A stretch of DNA of 9,017 nucleotides from an uncultured Chitinophagaceae bacterium (GCA_903841915.1 CAIMKO010000178.1:1-9017), one strand, 5' to 3'; shown: positions 1 through 6,273, counted from the first letter of the stretch. Numbers and translations: made by a program. The notes: generated by a model not told the origin, from the sequence alone.

Positions 1-217
1 GACCTAGACCAGAGCGCGGCAAAATAAAGGCTGCGTAGCGTGGGTCTTCTACAAAGATTGCTAGGCCGGTGGGCACCAGTATGGTTTGTCCAGGTGCGAT
101 CTCAATGGTTTCATCAATACAGGCGCGCAGATCTAAGCCGGCGCTGCCAGGCGTTCCATAAGCAGGCAGCTGATCACGCATACGCTCATCGAGAATTTTT
201 ACTTGGAGTGATTGCAT
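1..217 (-). CDS. dut: dUTP diphosphatase, N-terminal part (runs off the window start)
   Basis: dUTPase hydrolyses dUTP to dUMP and pyrophosphate in the cytosol, keeping uracil out of DNA and feeding dTMP synthesis. Reading the minus strand from the ATG at 217-215 gives 72 codons open to the window edge. It starts MQSLQVKILDERMRDQLP, followed by YGTPGSAGLDLRA (residues 20-32), VPTGLAI (48-54) and motif I PRSGLG (67-72). Homotrimeric dUTPases are about 150 residues, so roughly half is present. PRSGLG and the VKILDxR start resemble beta/gamma-proteobacterial enzymes; Bacteroidota versions, as I remember them, have PRSGLA. An AGGA lies six bases before the ATG, but those bases may belong to the patatin gene. 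G+C here is about 52% by my count, well above the rest of the window. The family call is near certain; the organism of origin is inference. Confidence 0.9.
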   Translation of the reverse strand, partial: MQSLQVKILDERMRDQLPAYGTPGSAGLDLRACIDETIEIAPGQTILVPTGLAIFVEDPRYAAFILPRSGLG

Positions 218-1986
218 CGAATTTCCTGAATGATATTTCCGTTTTGTTTATACTGCAGGTCATGATCTTGTTTGGAAGTAAATCCAAATTCAAACTCTGT
301 TTTACTTCCCTTCCTTGGATAGATGGCATTGCTTAATGAATTCTGCTTCAGGAAAAAATAACCACTCCAGAAATTGATATTTCCGCTTACTTCAATGGCA
401 GGAGTTACTTTAGGTTTATATTTTAAACTTTCATAACGCCCGCCTATTCCAAAAGTCAGACTCCGGGAAGGATCGTAACGCAGATTGAGATCTCCTAAAA
501 AAAATCCCTGATTATATACACCCTGTTTAGTGAAGTCATTGTAGGTATTGATGGTAACAGATTCTAATTGTGTGGTACCTGTTACCGAAAACGATTTTTG
601 TTTGCCGAAGAACTGGATCTGTTCGCCGCGTATGCGAAAGTTTTCTCCAATGTTTACAGTGAGTTGTGATCTTGAGAATGGCGTAAATAAATTGTGTGAG
701 GTGATATTTCCTATCAAACTAATACCTGTAAATGTGTTATAGTTGATACCCAACTTCATGAATGTAAAAGGATTTTCTTCTACATCGAAAATGATCTTGG
801 AACTTCCATCGGGTAAAGGGATCAAAGAATAAACGATCTTATTATAATAATTACTGCCGAATGCATTTCTTACTTTTTCGGATAATTGAAACTGATCATA
901 ATTTTCATTCAAATGAAAATTTAAACGCTTCACGAAGAAATCAGGATTGGTTTTATGTAAACCATTGATCACATAGGAAGTGATTTTTACCGAATCCTTT
1001 TCGGGTAATAAAGAAGCGGGTTGCGGTTTTTCGGGACCATAAATAGCATTCAGTGAATCGGCCATTCTCTTGAACTTAGGGTATAATTCCCTGCCTGTCT
1101 TAATTCCCGCATCAATGATCTCATTGGATGAAGCAAAGCTTCCCATGGAATAATCATCCAAGGGATGTGTTACCAATATATCACAAAGTTTTTCTTCTCT
1201 TTTAGCATCTGCATCTTCCCGGAAGAATGCGATCTGTAATAATACCTGAAATACATTGTTGATCTTTTCCTTCGTTAATAACGGACTGGAAACATTGCTG
1301 CCGATCACAATATCAGCGCCCATTTGTTTGGCATTGATCACAGGAAAGTTTCTTACAATGCCTCCATCCACTAATTTCCGGTTCTTATAATTCACTGCAG
1401 TGAAAATGCTGGGAATGGCCATGCTGGCCCTTGCAGCCTGAACAATTTCGCCACTGTCCAATACTACTATATCGCCGGTGGCTACATCTGTTGCAATACA
1501 TTGAAAGCTTCTTGGAAATTTTGAGAAATCTTTGATCTGATGAACGGGGAAAAACAACTCATTGAACCTTAACCAGAGTTCCTGCGATTCCAATACGCCA
1601 CTGGGCAAACGCAAAGTTTTATCAACCCATGGAAGTTCAACAGCATATTTTGAATAATCTTCTTTTTCCTGCATGCTGAATGAACGGAGAGAAGAAGAGT
1701 TAGACAACAGCATATCCCAGTCCATATCCCTTCCGATCTTTTCAATGGAATCGCCCGAATAACCGCTGGCATACAATGCACCGATGATACTTCCCATACT
1801 AGTACCCGTTACATAATCTATTTTTAATCCTGCAGAATCAATGGCTTTTAAAATGCCCACATGTGCCAAACCCTTTGCACCGCCACCGCTTAATGTAATA
1901 CCAATGGAAGGTCGCTTTCCTTTATCCTGGGCAAATAAGCCAAGACTGCACAGAATAAATAGGAGAAGGAAGGATTTTCTTTTCAT
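199..1986 (-). CDS. Patatin-like phospholipase with POTRA and outer-membrane beta-barrel, 3' end missing
   Basis: This is a predicted secreted lipid acyl hydrolase joined to an outer-membrane barrel. Residues 1-20 are a signal peptide ending LFAQ. The patatin domain spans about 27-310, with oxyanion loop GGGAKG (34-39), nucleophile elbow GTSMG (61-65, Ser63) and catalytic DGG (207-209, Asp207), so the Ser-Asp dyad is intact. A POTRA-like segment follows (about 333-403), then BamA/Omp85-type barrel strands from about 407. Homologues I know are roughly 730-770 residues; this frame stops at 595. The last five or six codons (CNHSK and perhaps the preceding R) lie inside the foreign dut sequence, so the stop at 199-201 is probably not native and the last strands are missing. 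Start: the first ATG ahead of a good signal peptide; no clear Shine-Dalgarno. It is divergent from the U32 gene. Lipid substrate unknown. Confidence 0.88.
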   Translation of the reverse strand: MKRKSFLLLFILCSLGLFAQDKGKRPSIGITLSGGGAKGLAHVGILKAIDSAGLKIDYVTGTSMGSIIGALYASGYSGDSIEKIGRDMDWDMLLSNSSSLRSFSMQEKEDYSKYAVELPWVDKTLRLPSGVLESQELWLRFNELFFPVHQIKDFSKFPRSFQCIATDVATGDIVVLDSGEIVQAARASMAIPSIFTAVNYKNRKLVDGGIVRNFPVINAKQMGADIVIGSNVSSPLLTKEKINNVFQVLLQIAFFREDADAKREEKLCDILVTHPLDDYSMGSFASSNEIIDAGIKTGRELYPKFKRMADSLNAIYGPEKPQPASLLPEKDSVKITSYVINGLHKTNPDFFVKRLNFHLNENYDQFQLSEKVRNAFGSNYYNKIVYSLIPLPDGSSKIIFDVEENPFTFMKLGINYNTFTGISLIGNITSHNLFTPFSRSQLTVNIGENFRIRGEQIQFFGKQKSFSVTGTTQLESVTINTYNDFTKQGVYNQGFFLGDLNLRYDPSRSLTFGIGGRYESLKYKPKVTPAIEVSGNINFWSGYFFLKQNSLSNAIYPRKGSKTEFEFGFTSKQDHDLQYKQNGNIIQEIRCNHSK

Positions 1987-2086
1987 ATATGTATATGTGA
2001 ATTTAGAGCAATTCCAAGAAGATGGGTTAAAACCGCTTTATTTATTTGAATGAACATCTGTTTAACCATAATCGGGTATACTAATT

Positions 2087-2265
2087 AATTATTATAGCGA
2101 AGAATGGCACACAGATAATACTGACCTGCCTGCCGGTAGGCAGGTCAAACAGATTTTCACAGAAATTTGTTTAATTGTTGTTCACAAAAAAGATTTACTC
2201 TGCCTACCGCATATCGGTATCAAATCCGTTCTTATCTGTTATACCCGTGTCATCCGTGTTCTATT
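2087..2265. repeat. Dispersed intergenic repeat of ACACnGAT words, copy A
   Basis: This element fills much of the 369-base gap between the divergent patatin and U32 genes. It starts AATTATTATAGCGAAG (2087-2102) and ends GTGTTCTAT (2256-2264). Both edges recur in copy B at 6274-6455, same orientation; the left edge matches at 15 of 16 bases. The ends are loosely complementary, built from short words such as CACACAGAT and, reversed, ACACGGAT, so the whole could fold as an imperfect long hairpin. Positions 2123-2146 are a GC-rich 24-base near-palindrome with 12-base arms and one mismatched pair. The U32 reading frame stays open upstream into this repeat, but that part does not look like protein. 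The rest of the gap, 1987-2086, is AT-rich leader of the patatin gene without a convincing promoter. Confidence 0.75.
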
Positions 2266-2312
2266 TCTTATCCTTCAGAACCCTTGTTATTAATACTGAC
2301 CGAAATCATTGC

Positions 2313-2338
2313 TTGGATTAAGCCCGCCTTTTATCTTG
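2313..2338 (+). promoter_or_regulatory. Candidate Bacteroidota-type promoter for the U32-ferredoxin operon
   Basis: TTG at 2313-2315 and TATCTTG at 2332-2338 are separated by 16 bases. This resembles the Bacteroidota sigma consensus (-33 TTTG, -7 TAnnTTTG) with one T missing from the -7 box. Transcription would start near 2345, giving a very short leader before the ATG at 2356. Match judged by eye only. Confidence 0.4.
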
Positions 2339-2355
2339 CAGCAAAATGTGTGTTT

Positions 2356-3609
2356 ATGCAGAAGGTTGAATTAATGAGCCCCGCGGGAAGCTTTGAAGCA
2401 TTACATGCAGCTATACAAGGCGGTGCAGATTCTGTTTATTTTGGTGTGGAACAATTGAACATGCGGGCTAGAGCTACCATGAATTTTCAGATGGATGATC
2501 TGAAAGAGATCGCTTTTATTTGTAAGGAACATCATGTAAGATCCTATCTTACTTTAAATACCATTGTTTACGATCATGATCTTGCACTGATGAAGAATAT
2601 CATCAATGCGGCCAAACTTGCAGGCATTGATGCCGTGATCGCATCTGATCAGGCAGTGATACATCATGCATTTACCCAAAAACTGGAAGTACATATCTCA
2701 ACGCAACTGAACATTACCAATATTGAGACTATTCAATTCTATTCCCATTTTGCAGATGTGATGGTTTTGTCAAGAGAACTGAGTCTCGGACAAATGAAGA
2801 AGATCTGCGATGCCATTAAAAAAGAAAATATAAAAGGGCCGGCAGGTAAATTAATTGAGATCGAAGTATTTGCACATGGTGCTTTATGCATGGCTGTTTC
2901 CGGAAAATGTTATTTAAGTCTGCATACACAAAATGCTTCTGCCAACCGTGGTGCCTGTTTACAGAATTGCAGAAGAAAGTATAAGGTGATCGATCTGGAA
3001 GATGGTCATGAACTGGAACTGGACAATGAATATATCATGTCGCCAAAAGATCTCTGCACCATTGATTTTTTAAATGAATTAATAGCAACAGGTGTTTCTG
3101 TTTTAAAGATCGAAGGAAGAGGCAAGAGTGCCGATTATGTTAAAACAGTTACCCAATGTTACCGCGAAGCAATTGATCTGTATTATGAAGGAATGTACAC
3201 CAAGATAAGAGCCAAAGAGTGGATACAAAGATTAAAGCAGGTATACAATCGTGATTTTTGGGGTGGTTATTATTTAGGACAGGAATTGGGTGAATGGACC
3301 GACAGTTCCGGCTCTAAAGCATTAACCAGAAAAATATATGTTGGCAAGGGAAATCATTATTATCCCAAGACAGGTATTGCAGAATTTTTAATAGAAGCGT
3401 ATTCATTAAGTGTAGGAGATAAGGTAGCCATTATCAGTCCAACCAAAGGTGTGCTGGAAACAACCATTACTTCGCTGCATGTAAATGCGCATGGTGCCAT
3501 GGATACAGCCAATAAAGGCGATCTCTGTGCATTCCCTTTAGAAGTGGCAGTTAAGCCCGCCGATAAATTGTATAAAATAATCGAAACTGCTGTGGAGGAA
3601 AAAATATAA
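2356..3609 (+). CDS. U32 family protein (peptidase U32 / TrhP-like RNA hydroxylation protein)
   Basis: The product is 417 residues, close to the usual 410-450 of U32 proteins. It begins MQKVELMSPAGSFEAL. The U32 signature E-x-F-x2-G-A-L-C-x4-G-x-C-x-L-S is complete at residues 170-188, giving Cys178 and Cys185; NRGACLQNC adds Cys201 and Cys205, the four cysteines expected to bind an Fe-S cluster. YIMSPKDLC (226-234) and LKIEGRGKS (250-258) are further family blocks, and a small beta-barrel-like end covers about 325-405. E. coli relatives TrhP (tRNA U34 hydroxylation) and RlhA (23S rRNA C2501) are prephenate-dependent RNA-hydroxylating proteins, so RNA modification is likelier than proteolysis. 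Which RNA is unresolved. I chose the ATG at 2356 rather than an upstream in-frame start at 2167 because the upstream codons lie in a dispersed repeat and family homology starts here. Overlaps the ferredoxin gene. Confidence 0.88.
   Translation: MQKVELMSPAGSFEALHAAIQGGADSVYFGVEQLNMRARATMNFQMDDLKEIAFICKEHHVRSYLTLNTIVYDHDLALMKNIINAAKLAGIDAVIASDQAVIHHAFTQKLEVHISTQLNITNIETIQFYSHFADVMVLSRELSLGQMKKICDAIKKENIKGPAGKLIEIEVFAHGALCMAVSGKCYLSLHTQNASANRGACLQNCRRKYKVIDLEDGHELELDNEYIMSPKDLCTIDFLNELIATGVSVLKIEGRGKSADYVKTVTQCYREAIDLYYEGMYTKIRAKEWIQRLKQVYNRDFWGGYYLGQELGEWTDSSGSKALTRKIYVGKGNHYYPKTGIAEFLIEAYSLSVGDKVAIISPTKGVLETTITSLHVNAHGAMDTANKGDLCAFPLEVAVKPADKLYKIIETAVEEKI
3594..3598 (+). promoter_or_regulatory. 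Strong ribosome binding site GGAGG of the ferredoxin gene
   Basis: GGAGG lies ten bases before the ATG at 3609-3611, inside the last codons of the U32 gene. It is the clearest Shine-Dalgarno sequence in the window; most other starts here have none. It supports the ferredoxin start and translation from the shared transcript. Confidence 0.6.
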
Positions 3610-3830
3610 TGCCCATTATCATCCAGCAACGCAGTAAATGCATCGGTTGTAATTATTGTGTAGAACAAGCACCCGAACATTGGCGCATGAGCAAGAAAGA
3701 CGGCAAAGCCACTTTGATTGGCGCCGTACAAAAAAAAGAATTCTGGTCTTTAAAGATTCAGGAAGCAGAAAAAGAAAAGAATGTGAATGCTGCAAAAGCT
3801 TGCCCGGTAAAGATCATAGATATCCGATAG
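3609..3830 (+). CDS. Small single-cluster ferredoxin
   Basis: This 73-residue protein has CIGCNYC (Cys11, Cys14, Cys17) and a distant ACP (Cys65-Pro66), the pattern of bacterial ferredoxins carrying one [4Fe-4S] (or [3Fe-4S]) cluster. The middle (about 25-60) is a charged linker and helix. It has no signal peptide, so it should be a cytosolic electron carrier. Its ATG shares one base with the U32 stop codon (TAATG), which suggests translational coupling and roughly matched synthesis. This makes it a candidate electron donor to the Fe-S-containing U32 protein; that partnership is inference. A perfect hairpin terminator starts ten bases after the stop. The family call is firm; the redox partner is not known. 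Confidence 0.9.
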   Translation: MPIIIQQRSKCIGCNYCVEQAPEHWRMSKKDGKATLIGAVQKKEFWSLKIQEAEKEKNVNAAKACPVKIIDIR

Positions 3831-3840
3831 TTTTATTTTG

Positions 3841-3879
3841 AATAAACCTCCGAGGTTTTCGAAACCTCGGAGGTTTATT
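3841..3879. terminator. Perfect 18-bp hairpin, bidirectional terminator between convergent genes
   Basis: AATAAACCTCCGAGGTTT (3841-3858) and its exact reverse complement (3862-3879) flank a three-base TCG loop. It lies between the ferredoxin stop (3830) and the stop of the minus-strand Fn3 gene (3887), so it can serve both transcripts. The plus-strand tail TTATTATTTCT is T-rich; the minus-strand tail is weaker. Each arm is itself nearly self-complementary (CCTC-C-GAGG). Confidence 0.8.
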
Positions 3880-3886
3880 ATTATTT

Positions 3887-4507
3887 CTACAAAACAAAAC
3901 TCATAATCACATCACTATACACTCTTGTAGGATCACTACCAACACCTGCTACTCTAAAAGCATATTCTTTACCGCTTTGTAAACCTTTAATAGTAATAGA
4001 AGCGGCTGTATCGGTTATTATATGCCAAACACTTGTTGCCGAAGCAGGGGCTTCCGTATACTCATATAAATAGGTTTTGGCACCGCTGATGGTATATAAG
4101 GAAAGGTCGATACAACCTTTTCTCCCATTATTAGCTACACTAAAGTCATAGGGTTTCGATAAAATACCAACAGGTGCAGGTGTTTTAGCCAGATCGAAAC
4201 CTGAACTTATAATAATTGCTTCGTCGCCTTTGCCATTTAATTGTACATACATGGCCAGATCGTGCAGCAATCCTTCCAAATCAGCTCTTGCCTGATTTTT
4301 AAGTGAAGTATCCTGTTTGGTACCGTCTAGAGCCTTGCCAAGTGCTATGCTGTATTTGTCTTTAGCAGCTTTTACAGCAACAAGACTAGGTATTGGGCTG
4401 GCAAAATCAGCATTGCCTGTCATGCTTTGCAGAATATGTTCTGTCTTTTGAACCAGTTCGGCATCTTTAAAACTTCTAAAACTGATCTTAACTCTTGGAG
4501 TTGACAT
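3887..4507 (-). CDS. Fibronectin type III domain protein with N-terminal helical domain
   Basis: The product is 206 residues. Residues 1-105 look mostly helical and include MTGNADF (29-35), SPIPSL (37-42), an Ala/Lys-rich helix and GDEAIIISSGFDL (94-106). Residues 110-206 form one fibronectin type III domain, shown by its alternating strands and the GLQSGKEYAFRVAGVGS (175-191) signature. I recognise this arrangement from Bacteroidota proteins of similar length; no function is established as far as I know. There is no signal peptide or lipobox, so it is either cytosolic or exported by a signal-independent route. The start is the first ATG giving a continuous conserved N-terminus; no Shine-Dalgarno precedes it. 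It is monocistronic, and a 21-bp palindromic repeat array lies 80-340 bases upstream of its start. Confidence 0.75.
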   Translation of the reverse strand: MSTPRVKISFRSFKDAELVQKTEHILQSMTGNADFASPIPSLVAVKAAKDKYSIALGKALDGTKQDTSLKNQARADLEGLLHDLAMYVQLNGKGDEAIIISSGFDLAKTPAPVGILSKPYDFSVANNGRKGCIDLSLYTISGAKTYLYEYTEAPASATSVWHIITDTAASITIKGLQSGKEYAFRVAGVGSDPTRVYSDVIMSFVL

Positions 4508-4544
4508 GGAATTTGGATTTTATGATTAATAAATGGTTTTCAAT

Positions 4545-4552
4545 CAATTATA
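4545..4552 (-). promoter_or_regulatory. Weak candidate -7 box for the Fn3 gene
   Basis: On the minus strand this reads TATAATTG, one base from the Bacteroidota TAnnTTTG box, 37 bases before the Fn3 ATG. I found no convincing -33 element. It lies between the gene and the palindromic array, where an upstream operator array could act on it. Confidence 0.25.
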
Positions 4553-4589
4553 CTAGAACAGGATTGCTGCAGAACTATTAGTTAAGCTT

Positions 4590-4845
4590 GTAAAACAATA
4601 TTGTATTGAAGCAAAACAATATTGTTCTGCCTTAAAACATGCTTGTTCTGTAACAAAACAATATTGTCCTGCTCTAAAACATGTTTGTTCTATAATAAAA
4701 CAATATTGTGTTGCCCTAAAACATGTTTGTTCTGCAATAAAACAATATTGTTCTGCTCTAAAACATATTTGTTCTGTACTAAAACAATATTGAAATGCCT
4801 CAGAACAATATTGAAACAGAACAACTCAATATAGTTCTGCAAGAG
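4590..4845. repeat. Twelve-unit 21-bp tandem array of AT-rich palindromes
   Basis: The AAC of each core starts at 4594, 4615, 4636, 4657, 4678, 4699, 4720, 4741, 4762, 4783 and 4804, exactly 21 bases apart with no indel; a degenerate twelfth unit (CAATAT at 4827) stays in phase. The unit is four variable bases plus AAAACAATATTGTTCTG. Between 4615 and 4793 two core types alternate: AACAATATTGT, and AACATGTTTGT or close variants, giving a 42-bp super-period. Both cores are palindromic (AACAATATTGTT; AAACATGTTT), though their centres differ by two bases. Because 21 is divisible by three, frames stay open on both strands; I do not call these genes. The array sits in the 687-base non-coding stretch 4508-5194, with no recognisable protein, tRNA or rRNA. 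Confidence 0.9.
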
Positions 4846-4925
4846 ATCCTGTTTAATTGGCAGTATCCCTGAAAGGATTTGCCGCAACTGCAGTTGATTT
4901 TGGAATAGCCCGATCTTGGGCTACT

Positions 4926-4976
4926 AAAAAAATATGTCTTATTCCTTCATTTCATGATGAATAGGCAATAAGACAT
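4926..4976 (-). terminator. Candidate minus-strand terminator hairpin with seven-U tail
   Basis: ATGTCTTATT (4934-4943) pairs exactly with AATAAGACAT (4967-4976), and the enclosed CCTTCAT/ATGAATAGG can extend the stem with small bulges. On the minus strand the stem is followed, after one base, by seven T residues (A7 at 4926-4932). This would end transcripts from the PLP enzyme gene, whose stop is about 220 bases away, before they enter the array. The stem has few G-C pairs, so it may be weak. Confidence 0.4.
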
Positions 4977-4993
4977 AGTTTGGGGTTTTTGCT

Positions 4994-5043
4994 TATACTG
5001 TATTTCGGAACTAAACAAAAAGCTGACTAATTAATACAGTATA
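4994..5043. repeat. 11-bp perfect inverted repeat with 28-base spacer
   Basis: TATACTGTATT (4994-5004) is matched by AATACAGTATA (5033-5043). Each arm is itself nearly palindromic (ATAC-n-GTAT), so these may be two binding sites for a dimeric regulator or one long-looped stem. It lies downstream of the PLP gene stop. The rest of 4977-5194 is AT-rich with no other convincing feature. Confidence 0.45.
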
Positions 5044-5194
5044 AAATTAAATAATAAAGCCAATCATTCAAATGTATTTTAAATGATATTTTAAAATAAG
5101 TGTTAAAAAGAGGGATGGATGTTTTTATGGGGAAAAACCCCGCAATCAAGAGTGTGTTACATTAGATGTAGGATAACGAGTGACAGTAAGTTTC

Positions 5195-6223
5195 TTAAAG
5201 AGCCGCTGCTAATTTCTGCAGATCAGTTTCTGTATGCAATGCATTGATCACTGCACGATTGATTTTCTTTCCCTTCGGATCGGGATATGCAAAAGAAGAA
5301 ATGATGATTCCCTGTTTTGAAAAAAAGGCTTCATCATTTTCTTCCGGAAAAATAAAAATCGGCAATTCATTATGAAAATGAATGTCTTTGCGTTTTGCAA
5401 ACAGACCCTCTAAAAGTTTTGTATTCCTTTTTAAAAGGATTCTTTGTTGCTGATATAGTTTTTGGGACTTGCAAAAAGCGTAAAGCATAGAAGGGGATGG
5501 GGGTGTAGTGGCCGCATACCAGGAACTGCTTCTTATTTTATCTGCCCTGTTTTGATCACTGCAACTGATCGCACCCGACTGAATATTCATGGCTTTAGAA
5601 AGAGAATAAGTAATGATGTATTCAATATTTGCTTTCCTTGGTAATCGAGAACTGATTCCTTCTCCTTGATCGCCCAATAAGCCAATACCATGACTGTCAT
5701 CAATGATGCAGATGATATGCTGATTGATCTTATTTAAAAATGAAAAATCATATACTTCTGCCGTCAACTGATTCAATGAAACACTTAAGATCACCGGTGG
5801 ATGACTATAATTATTTGTTTGAATGCTCTTAACGGTTTCATTGGCCCAGTCAGTAAAAGATAAAGCTGAACTGCTGTTGACACGAATAGCAGGATGACAG
5901 AATGGTGCATGAAAAAAAACACTGCCTTCTGGAATGGATTCGACAGATGCTTTGCCTGCCGTAAAACCACTTTGCATTAAAACAGTATCAGTTGTTTGGG
6001 TTAGACCGGTTAATATGTCTTCTGTTTCTTTAAATAAACTCAATTGCGTATTGCTGATCCTGGAACTGGGAAATACCGTACCATATAATTCAATTCCCTT
6101 TTGTGCATGTTGTACAAATTCGGGCACATGATTCATTCCCAAATAAGCATAGCCTGAAAAAAACAACATTTCTTTGTTGTTGATCAAAGACGTTCTTCCG
6201 GGAGTAGCATTTAATTGAAACAT
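5195..6223 (-). CDS. PLP-dependent alpha-oxoamine synthase-like enzyme (BioF/KBL family), short form
   Basis: The 342-residue product is a fold-type I PLP enzyme close to 8-amino-7-oxononanoate synthase and 2-amino-3-ketobutyrate CoA ligase. These condense an amino acid with an acyl-CoA, releasing CO2 and CoA. Visible landmarks: YAYLGM (25-30), GTVFPSSRISN (48-58), FCHPA (108-112, His110 at the position of the PLP-stacking His), IDDSHGIGLLG (174-184, Asp175 and His178), YSLSK (206-210, Lys210 as the Schiff-base lysine) and WYAATTPPSP (235-244, the FSTxxPP-like block). Catalytic residues seem intact. It is 40-60 residues shorter than typical members, lacking the N-terminal segment, and the usual H-x-x-L-E after the GSR block is changed. 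No other biotin gene is nearby, so calling it bioF would be unsafe. Divergent from the SpmA-SpmB gene. Confidence 0.8.
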   Translation of the reverse strand: MFQLNATPGRTSLINNKEMLFFSGYAYLGMNHVPEFVQHAQKGIELYGTVFPSSRISNTQLSLFKETEDILTGLTQTTDTVLMQSGFTAGKASVESIPEGSVFFHAPFCHPAIRVNSSSALSFTDWANETVKSIQTNNYSHPPVILSVSLNQLTAEVYDFSFLNKINQHIICIIDDSHGIGLLGDQGEGISSRLPRKANIEYIITYSLSKAMNIQSGAISCSDQNRADKIRSSSWYAATTPPSPSMLYAFCKSQKLYQQQRILLKRNTKLLEGLFAKRKDIHFHNELPIFIFPEENDEAFFSKQGIIISSFAYPDPKGKKINRAVINALHTETDLQKLAAAL

Positions 6224-6242
6224 GGTGGCCTGAATTGGGTTT

Positions 6243-6250
6243 CAAAATTA
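6243..6250 (-). promoter_or_regulatory. Candidate -7 box TAATTTTG for the PLP enzyme gene
   Basis: The minus strand reads TAATTTTG, an exact match to Bacteroidota TAnnTTTG, ending 19 bases before the ATG at 6223. The leader would be only about 13 bases, with a poor AGG as the sole Shine-Dalgarno candidate. No good -33 TTG was found, so confidence is limited. Confidence 0.4.
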
Positions 6251-6273
6251 ATGCTGAAATAGGAAGAGGAAAT

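Noticed and set aside
2167..2355. Possible 63-residue N-terminal extension of the U32 protein
   Set aside because: The frame is open, but it runs through dispersed repeat copy A, its residues do not resemble U32 proteins, and family homology begins at the ATG at 2356, just after a plausible promoter.
3360..3731. 123-codon open frame on the minus strand over the U32 end and ferredoxin start
   Set aside because: It lies antisense to two well-supported genes, has no family motif and no ribosome site; it is a shadow of their codon pattern.
4590..4845. CRISPR array
   Set aside because: The repeats are only 21 bp with four-base linkers and no unique spacers of about 30 bases, and there is no cas gene in the window.
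4590..4845. Plasmid iteron origin
   Set aside because: Unit length fits iterons, but there is no rep or partition gene nearby and the surrounding genes look chromosomal. Kept only as an alternative for the array.
4857..4964. Short plus-strand frame reading GFAATAVDFGIARSWATKK up to a stop at 4962-4964
   Set aside because: About 35 codons after an upstream stop, no start or ribosome site, and no protein family I recognise; it overlaps the terminator-like hairpin.
5129..5141. GGGG-AAAAA-CCCC hairpin as the terminator of the PLP enzyme gene
   Set aside because: The four-pair stem is short, and on the minus strand it is followed by ATAAAAAC rather than a T run; the hairpin at 4926-4976 has a better tail.
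5462..6131. Two plus-strand open frames of 60-65 codons inside the PLP enzyme gene
   Set aside because: Both are antisense to a gene with intact catalytic motifs and show no motifs of their own.
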